In this document: one piece after another, positions 16,585 through 27,070 of the stretch | Layout: every line of letters starts with the position of its first letter | How positions within the stretch are numbered: the first letter of the stretch is position 1 | Source: JANNMJ01 sp031425525 | GTDB lineage: Bacteria; Bacteroidota; Bacteroidia; Cytophagales; Hymenobacteraceae | DNA: 64,000 nucleotides | Direction of reading: 5' to 3' | NCBI GenBank assembly: GCA_031425525.1 | Contig: JANPJM010000083.1 | Coordinates: forward strand, 1 to 64,000 | The notes under the pieces: model-generated | The model's input: only the letters and a program-made list of their open reading frames with translations | What the model was told of the DNA's origin: nothing | Databases searched by the model: none | Position numbers and translations under genes: made by a program

Positions 16585-19471
16585 ATGACGAACTTTAATA
16601 TTGCTCCCCCCCCCCCCCTATATTTTAGGGAGGTTGCGCCGCGCCCGGCGGCGGTTTTCTTTTTCTCCCTGGACGCGGCTGCTGCCGGCTTTGCTGCTGC
16701 TGATGGCCGCCGCTAGCCACCCCGCAGCCGGGCAGGCGCCTGCCGTGGTGCCGTGCCAGGCGAATACCACGTACGACCTCGACGGCTTTACGCTGTGGTC
16801 GGGCAACGGGATGAGTTCCGATGGCCTGGGCTGCATTACCGTTACGGCATCCAGCGTGACGTGGAACACGAGTATGAAGGTGCGCGGCACCGTGCGCGTA
16901 CTGGCGGGCCGCATACTGCGCATTACGACGCCGGCGAACAGCCCCCGCACCGTCATCGAGTTTGCCGATATGCGCCAGACCGTGACCCAGGCCCAACTCG
17001 CGCCGCCCTACAACCGCGCGACGCGCATCGTGGTGGAAAAGCGGGTGGCACCCTTCACGGAAGGCGGCTTTCTGCAGGTAGACGAAAACGTGACGCTGAC
17101 CAGCCTGCAAGGGTGCCCGAACAGTATGTGGGACGGCATCGTGCTGCAAGGCGCCGCGACGGCGAGCGGCCAGTCGCCCACCCCCAACCAGCTTAACCTG
17201 TTCGGCAAGTGCTACCTGGGCAGCCCCTTTACGACGAACAGCGCCCTGCGGTCGGTGGTGGCCAACGCGCGCATTGCCGTGTTGGCCGGGCGGCCGCAGT
17301 ACAGTAGCACCACGGGTGAACTGCTGAGCTCGTTCGCCGACGGCGGCGGGGTCGTGGTGGCACGCAACGCCGATTTTCTGAACTGCCACACCGGCGTGAG
17401 GCTGCTCGATTACCCCTTTTACGCCAACAAGTGCGATCTGAGCGGGTGTAATTTCCTGTGCGACGCCCCCCTCGCCGATCTGCTCTACACCAGCGGCGGC
17501 ATCCGCTACGGCACCCAGTTGCACGTGTACATGTCGAACATTCTGGCGGTGAGTTTCACGGCCAACACCTTCAGTCTGACCGACGCCAACGCCGCCTTCA
17601 ATAATACCCAACTGCCGTACACGCTGCGCGGGACGGGCATCGCGCTCAACAACGCCTCGGCCATCGTCGACGGCATCGGCACCCAGGCCAACACTTTCCG
17701 CCGTTTGAGCAACGGCATTTCGGCCAACAACCCCAACCCCTCGTATACGCTGTTCGTGCGGGGCGCGAAGTTCGAGAACAATTACACCGGGATCGCGGCC
17801 TCGGAAGTCAACAACGCCGTCATCGTCGAAAACGAGTTTCGGGTCGGCCGCTTCACCGACCCCTACGCCATCGGGATTCGGATGTACGCCTCCACCGGGT
17901 ACAGTATCACGCGCAACACGTTTGCGGCGGGCTACCCGTGGCCGGTGCCCCCACCGCCGAACGGGGAGCAGGGCATCGTCCGCGGCATCCGCGGGCTCGA
18001 GATCTTCGCCACCGACTTAGCGCTGGGCGGCGGCAACGGCAAGCAAGACCGCGCGTACCGCAACCGGTTCGAGCAGCTCTTCGACGGCATTTACGTGGCG
18101 ACCGCCGACCGGCCGGCGGTGCCGGCGACCACGCCGGCGACCACGGTGCCGAAAGGGAACCTGGGCCTCCAGATCACGTGCAACGACTTCCGTACCGGCG
18201 CCACCAGCGGCACGGTGGGCACCATCACGGGCACCAATCTGCTTACCCATGTCCGTCAGGGTAACTCCCCTTACACGCTGCAAAACCGGATACAGGGCTT
18301 GCCCGATCAGGGATCGTGCGTACTAAGTAATGACCCAAAATATCTAACCGCCCCGGCGGGCAACCTGTTCAGCCACGGCACCGGCTGCCCGGCGGGGACG
18401 CGCGATATCCAGCAAATCGGGGGCGGGGCAGTGGTGTTTGAGTACCGCCACCACCCCGAAATCGCCGCCTTCCCCACCCGGCCCGGCGGCAGCCAGGGGT
18501 GCCTCAATCTCGCGTCGGCCACGCGGGATCAGTGTACGGCGATTCTAAACGGACTTACTTTCGACGACTTCTGCCCGGAGTTCCGCGAAACCAGTCTGGC
18601 CACCGAGGCGGCACTGCTGGCCCAGGCCGATACGGCCGCTGCGGCGGCCGACCGGCAGGCGGCCATCGATGAGTTGCTGCGCCGCTACCTCCACGACACC
18701 GCCGACGTGCGCGGCGGGGTAGATGCGGCCATCGCGCTGCTCACGCAGCTCGACGAACCCACCTACGCCGCCCAGCGCCAGGCGCTCCTCGACCGCAGCG
18801 GCTCGACGGCGCAACGGCCGGCCGGCGCCGGCGCCGGGTACGCAACCGCTCCCGGCGAGGCCACCGGCAACGGCCGCACCGCCGCGCGGCGTGCGGCACG
18901 CCCCCGCAGTGCGCTGTCGGCCGCGGCGGCGGTGGCCCAGGCCCGCACGCTGTACGCCGATTATTCCGACCGCATCCAGGCGTTGTTGGCGCCCTACGCC
19001 ACCGACAGCGCCGCCCAAGAGGCGCTGCGCACCAGCGCGCCGCTGCGGGCCGAGATTGAGGCCATCGCCCGCGACTCCACGCAATTCGGCTTTACCGAGG
19101 GCCGGGCCGTGCTGACCCAATATTTGGGCTACCGGTTCGTCGATGGCCGCCTCGACGCGGTCGAGGCCGACGCCACGGGGCAGCGCACCGCCCCCAGCAC
19201 ACCCGGCGAGCGCCCGGTGGTAGCGACCTTCTACCCCAACCCCACCGCCGACGGCCACCTGCGCGTGGCGTACGCGCTGCCCCCGGCCGCGCAAACCGCC
19301 CGCCTAGAGCTGACCGACCGCTACGGCATCACGCGCCTGACCCAGGCGCTGAAGGCCCACGCCGCCGAGGCCGAGCTGAACCTGAGCGCGCTGCCGGCGG
19401 GCCTGTATTATTACCGGCTGCGGGTAGGCGAGGAAGTGGTGCAAAGCGGCACGCTGGTGCGCTTGCCCTAA
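16585..19471 (+). CDS. T9SS-secreted beta-helix protein; start split by a 13-C tract
   Basis: About 960 residues. The mature region has parallel beta-helix repeats (about 200-560, e.g. GTGIALNNASAIVDGIG), an Ala-rich helical segment (about 660-840) and a T9SS type A sorting domain (ATFYPNPTADGHLRVAY to the end). The main frame opens only at TTG 16601, inside the signal peptide. The better start, ATG 16585 (MTNFNIAPPP...), is out of phase by one base across the C13 tract; with 12 or 15 C it would join to give a typical signal peptide (RLLPALLLLMAAASHPAAGQA). This is either phase variation in the off state or a homopolymer sequencing error. A strong hairpin terminator follows. Confidence 0.8.
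16606..16618 (+). repeat. 13-C homopolymer within the signal-peptide region
   Basis: Thirteen consecutive C lie 18 bases after ATG 16585. Loss of one C (or gain of two) brings that ATG into frame with the 950-residue downstream frame. Confidence 0.8.
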
Positions 19472-19483
19472 CCCTGTTGAAAC

Positions 19484-19523
19484 CGAAACCGCCGCGCGTT
19501 GCATTTAACGCGCGGCGGTTTCG
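19484..19523 (+). terminator. strong hairpin terminator
   Basis: Perfect 17-bp arms (19484-19500 and 19507-19523) with a six-base loop, 12 bases after the T9SS beta-helix gene. Confidence 0.8.
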
Positions 19524-19538
19524 CGTTTCGCCTCACGT

Positions 19539-21101
19539 ATGCAGCGGCTTCTTTTGCTGGTCTGGTTGCTAGGCAACGGGCTGACGGCCTTCGGGCAGCA
19601 GTACTTCAATAATCGATATTCTAACAACAACACGCCTTACCAGAGCGCGGCACTCTCGGTCTTGCCCACCGATTCGGGCTATATCACGTGGGGACAGGCA
19701 TACGATTACCCCGTAATGGGGCGCATCGCCGGAATCGTACGCTTACTGGACGCCGACGGCCGACAGCGGCGAGTGCGTTATTTCAGTGACCCGCGCCACG
19801 ACTTCTACGCCAGCCAGTACCAGCAGGGGCTATGCCCGCTGCCCGATGGCGGCTTTGCGGGTTTAGGGTCAGTCGGCTGGCCCAACAACACGGCGGCGCC
19901 GATGCTGTGGCGCTTCACGGCTACCGGCGACACGCTCTGGACGCGCCGCTACCCGAAGGCGGTGCAGCGCAACGTCAGCTACGGGATGTGCCGGGTGCCG
20001 ACCGATGGCGGCTTTGCCCTCATCGGCATCGAGCGCGGCGCGCCCGCCGGCCCCGACAGTGTGCTGGTAGTGCGCACCGATTCTTTGGGCACGCTCCTGT
20101 GGCGGCGCTGCTACGGGCTGCGGAGCGAGAGTGAGGGCTATTCCATCAGCGCGCTGCCCGATGGGGGGCTGCTGCTCGGCGGCTTCACGCGTAACAGCCT
20201 GTTCAATTCCGATACGTACGTGGTCTGCACCGACCCGCAAGGCAACGTGCGCTGGCAGCGCGCCTTCGACTTTCGCGGCTCCTACGACGGCGTGGCCGTG
20301 CCCATCCCGACCCGCGACGGGCATGTGGCCGTCGCTTCCACGGTGAACTACGGGCTGACGGTCAACCAGTACGGACGCTCGCGTATCGCGATTTACAAGC
20401 TCCACGGCCTGACCGGCGATACGTTGTGGCGCCGCATCTATGGGCCGGAAGAGGATTTGGTCGGGCCGCTGGCCTTTCACGAGTTGCCCGACGGCAGTCT
20501 GGTGGCCGCCGGGCAGTGCGATGCGGGTGCGCGCAGCGCCGGGATCCCGTACGGGCAGCGGCCGGCCGACAGTTTCATCCTCAAGGTCTGCCCCGACGGC
20601 GATTCGCTCTGGCTGCGCACCTACGCGCAACTTACGGGGGCGCGTTCCCATAATTATCTGCGCGGGCTGTCGCCTACGCCCGACGGCGGGTTCGTGGGCT
20701 GCGGCTTTCTGTTCACGCGGGCGCCGGATGTGGGCTCGTCGGATTCGTGGGTGTTCAAGGTCGATTCGGCGGGGTACCTGCAAGCCGGCGGCGCGCCGGT
20801 GGGCGTGGTGTGCCGGCCGGTGGGGGTGCCGGCGGCGCCCGCTACTATTGGCGCGGGCCTTACGGTTTGGCCCAACCCCGTAGGCACCGGGGCGGCCTTG
20901 CGCCTGACGTTGGCCACCGCCCCCGCTGCACCCGCCACCGCCACCCTGCGCGATATGCTGGGCCGCCGCGTAGGCGCTCCCGTTAGCTTCCGGGGGCTAG
21001 CGGCCGAAGTGCCCACCACCGGCCTCGCCGCCGGCACCTACCTGCTGGAGGTACGCGTAGCCGGGCAAGCGCCCCTGGTGCGGCGCGTGGTAGTGGAGTA
21101 A
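19539..21101 (+). CDS. T9SS-secreted beta-propeller-like protein
   Basis: A 520-residue exported protein. It has a signal peptide (MQRLLLLVWLLGNGLTAFGQ), then about six repeats with the theme LPDGGFAGLGS / DSVLVVRTDSLGTLLWRRCY / PDGGLLLGGFTRN, i.e. the PDGG-containing blades seen in secreted Bacteroidota propellers, and a C-terminal T9SS sorting domain (TVWPNPVGTGAALRLTL to LVRRVVVE). The function is unknown; surface display or release is expected. It is separated from the preceding T9SS gene by a terminator, so it is probably its own unit. Confidence 0.87.
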   Translation: MQRLLLLVWLLGNGLTAFGQQYFNNRYSNNNTPYQSAALSVLPTDSGYITWGQAYDYPVMGRIAGIVRLLDADGRQRRVRYFSDPRHDFYASQYQQGLCPLPDGGFAGLGSVGWPNNTAAPMLWRFTATGDTLWTRRYPKAVQRNVSYGMCRVPTDGGFALIGIERGAPAGPDSVLVVRTDSLGTLLWRRCYGLRSESEGYSISALPDGGLLLGGFTRNSLFNSDTYVVCTDPQGNVRWQRAFDFRGSYDGVAVPIPTRDGHVAVASTVNYGLTVNQYGRSRIAIYKLHGLTGDTLWRRIYGPEEDLVGPLAFHELPDGSLVAAGQCDAGARSAGIPYGQRPADSFILKVCPDGDSLWLRTYAQLTGARSHNYLRGLSPTPDGGFVGCGFLFTRAPDVGSSDSWVFKVDSAGYLQAGGAPVGVVCRPVGVPAAPATIGAGLTVWPNPVGTGAALRLTLATAPAAPATATLRDMLGRRVGAPVSFRGLAAEVPTTGLAAGTYLLEVRVAGQAPLVRRVVVE

Positions 21102-21135
21102 AGCCGTTTCGGGTGCTACCACCTTGCGATCACTG

Positions 21136-21184
21136 CCACAAGAAAGGGGAGACGAGAATATTTCTCGCCGCCCCTTTCTTGTGG
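21136..21184. terminator. hairpin between convergent genes
   Basis: Fourteen-bp perfect arms CCACAAGAAAGGGG (21136-21149) and complement (21171-21184); T's follow on both strands, suiting a bidirectional terminator for the T9SS gene and the minus-strand lipoprotein gene. Confidence 0.75.
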
Positions 21185-21253
21185 TAAGTACCCTGTTTCT
21201 CAGGCTACCCGCCGAATCCTGTTTAGAGTATCGGGCCAGCAAATAAATACCCC

Positions 21254-22513
21254 TCAGTATTCCTTCTGCGAGAGCTTTTGCAGCTCCTGCCAATTCACTT
21301 GCCCCGCCTCTATGGGCGTGTTGGTGCCGAGGTAGCCGCCCTGGCCGTTGGAATACACGTGGCGGTAGTCATCGGCCACTTTCACGCGCTCGCCGGTGGT
21401 AGGGTCGGCGTAACGGGCCTCGCCTCTGATGCCATCGACGGCGTACTGGTGCTGCTGATCCTGGGAATGCATCCGGCTGTCGAAGGCGGCTTTGTTGTCA
21501 TCCATGGCCGCCATGCGGTCGTTGTGGCGGGCGGTGTTGGCGGCGCCCTGGCGCGCAATGTCACCCATTCGGGCGTCGTGGGCGCGGGTCATGGCGGCGC
21601 TATTGGCGTCGATCTGGCCCATCGTGGCCTCGTGCTGCCGACGGCTGGCCTCACTATTCATCTGGGCGCCCCGGTTCTGGACGTCCTGCTCCAGTTTCTG
21701 CCACGCGGGGTTCGGCACGATGGCCTCCTGCGCCACCCGCGTGTGGGCGTAAGTGGCGGCCAGCGCGTCGGCCGTCGGCGCTTGCGTCACGGAGGGCACC
21801 ACCGTCCAACTATAATAGGTATCGCCGTTGATTTGCTGCGAACTTACCAGCACCCGGCACTCCACGCGCGCCCGACGGCCGTTGGGCAGCGTACCATCTA
21901 CGGAGCCGCGCGTGAGGGTGCGGCCGTCTTTCTCGCGTTTGGGCGCGGCCTCCTGCTCATTGCCCACTTCGTCGAGCGCCAAGCCATTTTGGGCCAGGTA
22001 TGGCAACATTTGTTCGCGCACGTACGCAGCTACCGACGACGGCGGCGGCAGCTCGTTGTCGGCTAGCTGCGGCGACATCCCCATTTGCTGCTTACTGGCG
22101 CGTAGGTTCTGGCTCATCGGCCCGTCCGAGTACACATACGCCGCCAACGGCAAGTACTCGATCTGCGCACTGCCATCGGGCGAGCGCAAGCTGATGTACA
22201 CCTGATTTTGCGGCGTAGCGCCCACCCATTGCCGCTTAAACGACTGTTGCGCCCGCCATCCCGTAGGGATTTTCAGCGCAAACGCCACCATATTGTCGCG
22301 ATCCGGGTCGAGGATGCCGAGCAGACGGTACGGACTAGCGGTAGGCGGCGGCGGGGAATCGGGCGTATTCATCGGCAGCGAATCCGTAGGGGAAGCGTTT
22401 GAAGCCGCTGAAGCAGACGCCGACCCTTGTCGCGCCTGACCCGGCGCGGCATCACAGGCCAGAAATCCGCCGGTCATCGCGGCCATCGCCAACAGGGTGA
22501 GTGAGCAACGCAT
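21254..22513 (-). CDS. hypothetical lipoprotein with coiled-coil region
   Basis: A 419-residue protein. The N terminus MRCSLTLLAMAAMTGGFLACD looks like a lipoprotein signal with Cys20 as the lipidated residue, though the lipobox FLAC is slightly atypical. A low-complexity Ser/Ala/Pro linker follows, then a globular domain (about 65-260) and a long charged helical segment (about 265-350, e.g. SEASRRQHEATMGQIDANS) with regular Met/Ala/Asp spacing that predicts a coiled coil. The end (DDYRHVYSNGQGGYLGTNTP) is conserved-looking. I do not recognise a family; an envelope-associated role is inferred only from the signal. Confidence 0.75.
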   Translation of the reverse strand: MRCSLTLLAMAAMTGGFLACDAAPGQARQGSASASAASNASPTDSLPMNTPDSPPPPTASPYRLLGILDPDRDNMVAFALKIPTGWRAQQSFKRQWVGATPQNQVYISLRSPDGSAQIEYLPLAAYVYSDGPMSQNLRASKQQMGMSPQLADNELPPPSSVAAYVREQMLPYLAQNGLALDEVGNEQEAAPKREKDGRTLTRGSVDGTLPNGRRARVECRVLVSSQQINGDTYYSWTVVPSVTQAPTADALAATYAHTRVAQEAIVPNPAWQKLEQDVQNRGAQMNSEASRRQHEATMGQIDANSAAMTRAHDARMGDIARQGAANTARHNDRMAAMDDNKAAFDSRMHSQDQQHQYAVDGIRGEARYADPTTGERVKVADDYRHVYSNGQGGYLGTNTPIEAGQVNWQELQKLSQKEY

Positions 22514-22618
22514 ACGGTATCGAGTTGATTAAAGGTCAGCAAGATACATGAATTTAGCCCCGCTTGTACCCTGCACGTGGGGTGGCGCGGCGCTCCACCC
22601 CACGTTTCTACTCCCCTC

Positions 22619-24766
22619 CTACTCCACCACCAGCCGCCGCACCAGCGTGACGCCCCCCACCGTCAGCCGCACCACGTAGAGCCCCGGCCGGGCGCCCGGC
22701 AGCGCCAGCGGCACCACGTGGTGGCCCGTTGCCAACGCCGTTTCGGGCACTTGCGCCACGCGCCGCCCCAAGCCGTCGAGTACCTCGATGGCCACGCGTT
22801 CGGGTTGGGCCAGTGTCAGTCGTACGCTCGTGCGGCCCGGCGCGGGGTTGGGCGCCAGCGAAACCTCAACTGCCACCGGCGCCCCGGCCAACCCGCCAAG
22901 CGGCGCGCGCTGCTGCAGCCGCACTGCCTGTACCACTATCGCCGGCGCGCTCGACGCCATCGGCATCGCGTGCTGCACAAACGCCACCACCTCCAACGAA
23001 TCCATGTGTTCGACGGTGTGGCCCGCCGCGAAAACGTGCTGATACGGAATAGTCAGCGGCTGGCCCGACACCAGCGGCGCAACCAACGCGCGGTTGAGGA
23101 CTATTTTCTTCGCGACGTTGTGAAACTCCGTCTGCCCGTTGGTGGTGGCGTTGGCGGTGGTGCGCCGCTCGGTTATTACCACCAGCAGGGTGTACTCGCG
23201 GGCGGGCAGCGCCAGTACGGGGTCGAGGGTAATGGTGCCACGCACCGAATCGCCGCCGACGCGAATGGTGCCCGTAAGCGCCAGCGGCGCCGGCGGCAGC
23301 GCCGCCGCCTGCACCATCGACGCGTACGGCGGCAGCGGCGGGCTGAAAAAGCGGTTCGTCGGGTCGGTAGCTGTGGCGCCGGCCATTACCATATCGGGCG
23401 CAACCAATTGGTTCAGCAAAACCACGTTGCGAATATTACTGGTATTGACCTGCGCCCGCGCCCGAAACTCCGGCAAGTAGTATGGATCGCCGGCGCCGGG
23501 GAAATTCATCGGGTAGGCAATCAGCTCAACGGGGTCTCGCGGGTTACGCCGGTTGTGGGCACGCAGACTATCGTCGAGAATGGCGCACGGCGGGCAACTG
23601 CTGCTCGTGGCCAGTTCCTGCACCACGCGGCGTGGCACCTCGCGCGTCGCCACCTGCACGCGCACGGCCAGCGTGTCGTTGGCGGCGGTGGCGTCGGGTT
23701 GGGCGGCAGCGGTCTGCACCCACACCCGGATGCGGTGTTCGCCGGGTGCCGGGCGCACCCAACCAGCGGGGAAAGTCACGAGCGCCGTATCGCCGGGCGC
23801 CAGCGGCCCCGTGCCGGGCGTCGTGCGTTGCACTGGCCCGGCGCCCACCCGATACGCCACTTGCCACCCCACCAGCGCCTGTGCCCCCCTATTGACCACC
23901 ATCGCGCGGATGGGCGTAGGCGGCCCGCCCGTCGGCGAACGCAGCACGGCCGGCACGCGCACGGCGCCCACGGCGGCATCGAAGGCCCGGCGCGGCCCCG
24001 GCTCAAACGTAAACGTGAGGTTGTCGAGAGCGCGCGGGTCGCCTTGATTGACGTACCGCGACACCACCGAATCGGCCACCCACGCCGTGGTGCCGTTGAG
24101 CTGCACCCCGATGCCGAGGCTCGCGCGGCGCACACTCAAGCGCCACCAGAACATCCGCTGCACCACGCAATGAATCCGGGAGGTGGTTTCTTCCAGCACG
24201 ATACTGCCGAAGGCGAGCAGCGGGCCGGTGGTGCCGTTGGATTGGGCCTGCGTGCCGTTATTCCACTGCACCCACACCTGCCGGTGCGGCGCCGTCCCGA
24301 AAGTCTTCACCAAAACGCGCGTCTGGGCGGTTGAATTCGCCGAAAACGTGTACCCCAGCCACACAAACCGGTTCGGCGCCTGCGGGTTCGGCAGGTAGTT
24401 ATTGATGAACGTGATGGCCGTTTGGGCGGTATCAAACGTCACGAACCCGCCGCTGAACGCCCGGATCGCCGTCACGGGCTGCCCATTGAACCGGAACGCA
24501 AACCCCGCCGGCAACGGCAACCCCTGGCTCATGTTGCTGATGGATGACGGCGTGTTTTGGTTGTACCGGTACACTTCCGTCCAGCCGGGAGTGGCATAGG
24601 CGGTGGCGGGCGCAAACTCCAGTTCGCGGTTCAGGTCGCCGGGGTTTTGGCCCAGGTACTGGTAAGTATCCACGTGATAGCCCTGCGCGTGGGCGCTACC
24701 GCAAACGGTCAGGAGCAGCAGCAGCCCCGCGAGGGTGGCGCGCGTATGGTGTATGAAGGTCGGCAT
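22619..24766 (-). CDS. T9SS-secreted protein with Omp28-like thioredoxin-fold domain
   Basis: A 715-residue exported protein. It has a signal peptide (residues 1-28, ending SAHAQ), a beta-sandwich N-terminal region (about 30-235, FGSIVLEETTSRIHCVVQ), an Ig-like or CARDB-like segment (about 250-355), then ELATSSSCPPCAILDDSL, a thioredoxin-like CPPC motif as in Omp28-related proteins, and a C-terminal T9SS sorting domain (SLAPNPAPGRTSVRLTL to LVRRLVVE). The CxxC suggests redox or disulfide chemistry, but the domain may be structural only. Nothing in the neighbourhood assigns a substrate. Confidence 0.86.
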   Translation of the reverse strand: MPTFIHHTRATLAGLLLLLTVCGSAHAQGYHVDTYQYLGQNPGDLNRELEFAPATAYATPGWTEVYRYNQNTPSSISNMSQGLPLPAGFAFRFNGQPVTAIRAFSGGFVTFDTAQTAITFINNYLPNPQAPNRFVWLGYTFSANSTAQTRVLVKTFGTAPHRQVWVQWNNGTQAQSNGTTGPLLAFGSIVLEETTSRIHCVVQRMFWWRLSVRRASLGIGVQLNGTTAWVADSVVSRYVNQGDPRALDNLTFTFEPGPRRAFDAAVGAVRVPAVLRSPTGGPPTPIRAMVVNRGAQALVGWQVAYRVGAGPVQRTTPGTGPLAPGDTALVTFPAGWVRPAPGEHRIRVWVQTAAAQPDATAANDTLAVRVQVATREVPRRVVQELATSSSCPPCAILDDSLRAHNRRNPRDPVELIAYPMNFPGAGDPYYLPEFRARAQVNTSNIRNVVLLNQLVAPDMVMAGATATDPTNRFFSPPLPPYASMVQAAALPPAPLALTGTIRVGGDSVRGTITLDPVLALPAREYTLLVVITERRTTANATTNGQTEFHNVAKKIVLNRALVAPLVSGQPLTIPYQHVFAAGHTVEHMDSLEVVAFVQHAMPMASSAPAIVVQAVRLQQRAPLGGLAGAPVAVEVSLAPNPAPGRTSVRLTLAQPERVAIEVLDGLGRRVAQVPETALATGHHVVPLALPGARPGLYVVRLTVGGVTLVRRLVVE

Positions 24767-24886
24767 CGCGTTTGGGCTCAGGAAACCGGGCGCGCCAAGG
24801 AAGCAACACCCGCCGACACTGACGCAATCGGCGGGATGGGTACTGTTTAAGGGTATGAAATTATTTAGCCCCTGCGAAGGCCGCCC

Positions 24887-26923
24887 CTACCCTCGCTTCG
24901 TTTTCACCAGCTCGCGCAGCACGGCGATCTCATCGCGGAACCGGGCGGCTTGCAGGAAATCGAGGTCTTTAGCGGCGGCCTCCATCTGCTTTTCGGTCTT
25001 CTTGATGAGCTTTTCGAGTTCGTCGCGGCCCATTGCGGCAATGACCGGCTCGGCGACGAGCGCGAGTGGCGAGGCGTCGGCGTCGGCGTACGGCACGGGT
25101 TCGACGCGGCGGTTGTCGGCCAACGTCGATTGGCCCATAATGGCCTCGCGGCTCTTGTACACCGTGGTCGGCGTCACGCCGTGCAGCTCGTTGTAGGCCA
25201 TTTGAGTGGTGCGGCGGCGGTTGGTTTCGTCGATGGTGCGTTGCATTGAGCCGGTCATGCGGTCGGCGTACAGAATCACCTTGCCGCGCTCGTTCCGCGC
25301 GGCGCGGCCGGTCGTCTGAATCAGCGAGCGCTGGTCACGAAGGAAACCTTCCTTGTCGGCGTCGAGGACAGCCACGAGGCTCACTTCGGGCAAATCGAGC
25401 CCCTCGCGCAGCAGGTTTACCCCGATCAGCACATCGATTACGCCCAGGCGCAGGTTCCGCAGAATCTCTACGCGGTCAAGCGTTTTGACTTCCGAGTGAA
25501 TGTATTCGACCTTGATATTGAGCCGCGCCATATACTTGCTCAACTCCTCCGCCATCCGCTTGGTGAGCGTCGTGACGAGGACGCGGTCGCCCATTTTGAT
25601 GCGGTTATCGACTTCATCGAGCAAATCATCGATTTGGTTGATGCTCGGCCGCACCTCGATTACGGGGTCGAGCAAGCCCGTCGGGCGGATGATTTGCTCG
25701 ACCACCACCCCGCCGGCGCGTTCCAGCTCGTAATCGGCCGGCGTAGCGCTCACGTACACCGATTGCCGGTACATCGACTCAAATTCGTTGAACGTCAGCG
25801 GCCGGTTGTCCATCGCGCTCGGCAGGCGGAAGCCGTAATCGATGAGCTGCACTTTGCGGGCGCGGTCGCCGCCCCACATCGCCCTGATTTGCGGCATCGT
25901 GGCGTGGCTTTCGTCCACGATCAGCACATAATCATCGGGAAAATAATCGAGTAGACAGAACGGCCGCGCGCCCGGCGTGCGCCGGTCGAAATACCGCGAA
26001 TAGTTTTCGATCCCGGAACAATACCCCAGTTCCCGAATCATTTCCAGATCAAATTCCGTCCGCTCTTTAATTCTTTTCGCTTCCACGGGGCGGTCGTTGC
26101 GCTCGAAATACATTTCCTGCGCCAGCATATCGTGCTGAATCTCGCGGATAGCCTGTTGCAGCACGTCCGGCGACGTAACGAAGAGGTTGGCGGGATAAAT
26201 AGCGACTTCTTTTTCGTCTTGCTGTTTTTTGCCGCTCACGGGGTCTATCTGCTGAATTGCCTCTAACTCATCCCCAAAAAATATGAAGCGATACGCGTGA
26301 TCGGCGTACGCCGGGAAAATATCCACCGTATCGCCCTTCACCCGAAACGTCCCGCGCGAAAACTCCACTTCAGTGCGCGAATACAGAATCTGCACGAATT
26401 GATGCAATAAATTCTGGCGCGACTGGCGCATCCCCACGCGCAGTGCAAGTACATTTTTACCGAATTCCTCCGGGTTGCCGATGCCGTAGATGCACGACAC
26501 CGAGGCGATGACGATCACATCGCGCCGCCCACTCAACAGCGCCGATGTGCAATGCAGCCGCAATTTTTCTATTTCCTCATTGATGGCCAGGTCTTTTTCG
26601 ATGAACGTATCCGACGACGCCATATAGGCTTCGGGCTGATAATAATCGTAATAAGAAATAAAATACTCGACGGCGTTATGCGGAAAAAACGCCTTGAATT
26701 CGCCGTATAGCTGCGCCGCCAGGGTTTTATTATGACACAGAATCAGCGCTGGCCGCTGCGTTTCCTGAATGACATTGGCCATCGTGAACGTTTTGCCGGT
26801 GCCGGTAGCGCCGAGCAGCACCTGCGATGCCTCGCCGCGCCGTAGGCCATCGGTTAGCTGTTGAATGGCGCGGGGCTGGTCGCCCATCGGTTTGAAGTCG
26901 GATTCGAGCTGGAAAGCGGACAT
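24887..26923 (-). CDS. uvrB: excinuclease ABC subunit B
   Basis: Damage-verifying helicase-like subunit of UvrABC nucleotide excision repair. The 678-residue protein has Walker A GATGTGKTF (about residue 40), the beta-hairpin region (about 90-115, YYDYYQPEAYM), the DESHAT helicase motif II, motifs V-VI (DADKEGFLRDQRSLIQTTGRAARN) and the C-terminal UVR domain that contacts UvrC (LEKLIKKTEKQMEAAAKDLDFLQAARFRDEI, seen in pieces). The frame extends 12 codons upstream, but the ATG at 26923 (MSAFQLESDFKPMGDQPRA) matches the family start. No SOS-type operator could be recognised. Confidence 0.97.
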   Translation of the reverse strand: MSAFQLESDFKPMGDQPRAIQQLTDGLRRGEASQVLLGATGTGKTFTMANVIQETQRPALILCHNKTLAAQLYGEFKAFFPHNAVEYFISYYDYYQPEAYMASSDTFIEKDLAINEEIEKLRLHCTSALLSGRRDVIVIASVSCIYGIGNPEEFGKNVLALRVGMRQSRQNLLHQFVQILYSRTEVEFSRGTFRVKGDTVDIFPAYADHAYRFIFFGDELEAIQQIDPVSGKKQQDEKEVAIYPANLFVTSPDVLQQAIREIQHDMLAQEMYFERNDRPVEAKRIKERTEFDLEMIRELGYCSGIENYSRYFDRRTPGARPFCLLDYFPDDYVLIVDESHATMPQIRAMWGGDRARKVQLIDYGFRLPSAMDNRPLTFNEFESMYRQSVYVSATPADYELERAGGVVVEQIIRPTGLLDPVIEVRPSINQIDDLLDEVDNRIKMGDRVLVTTLTKRMAEELSKYMARLNIKVEYIHSEVKTLDRVEILRNLRLGVIDVLIGVNLLREGLDLPEVSLVAVLDADKEGFLRDQRSLIQTTGRAARNERGKVILYADRMTGSMQRTIDETNRRRTTQMAYNELHGVTPTTVYKSREAIMGQSTLADNRRVEPVPYADADASPLALVAEPVIAAMGRDELEKLIKKTEKQMEAAAKDLDFLQAARFRDEIAVLRELVKTKRG

Positions 26924-27070
26924 TCGAAGGTGATTCGGAGGGAAATACAGCGGTGCCATCCGGCCGTTGCCACCGCGAGATTACGACCCGGCCGGGCCGT
27001 CAGTCGAAACGCCCCTACCGGCGTGCAGGTTCGGCGAACGCTCAGATACCTACCTGACGTAGCGGCATTA

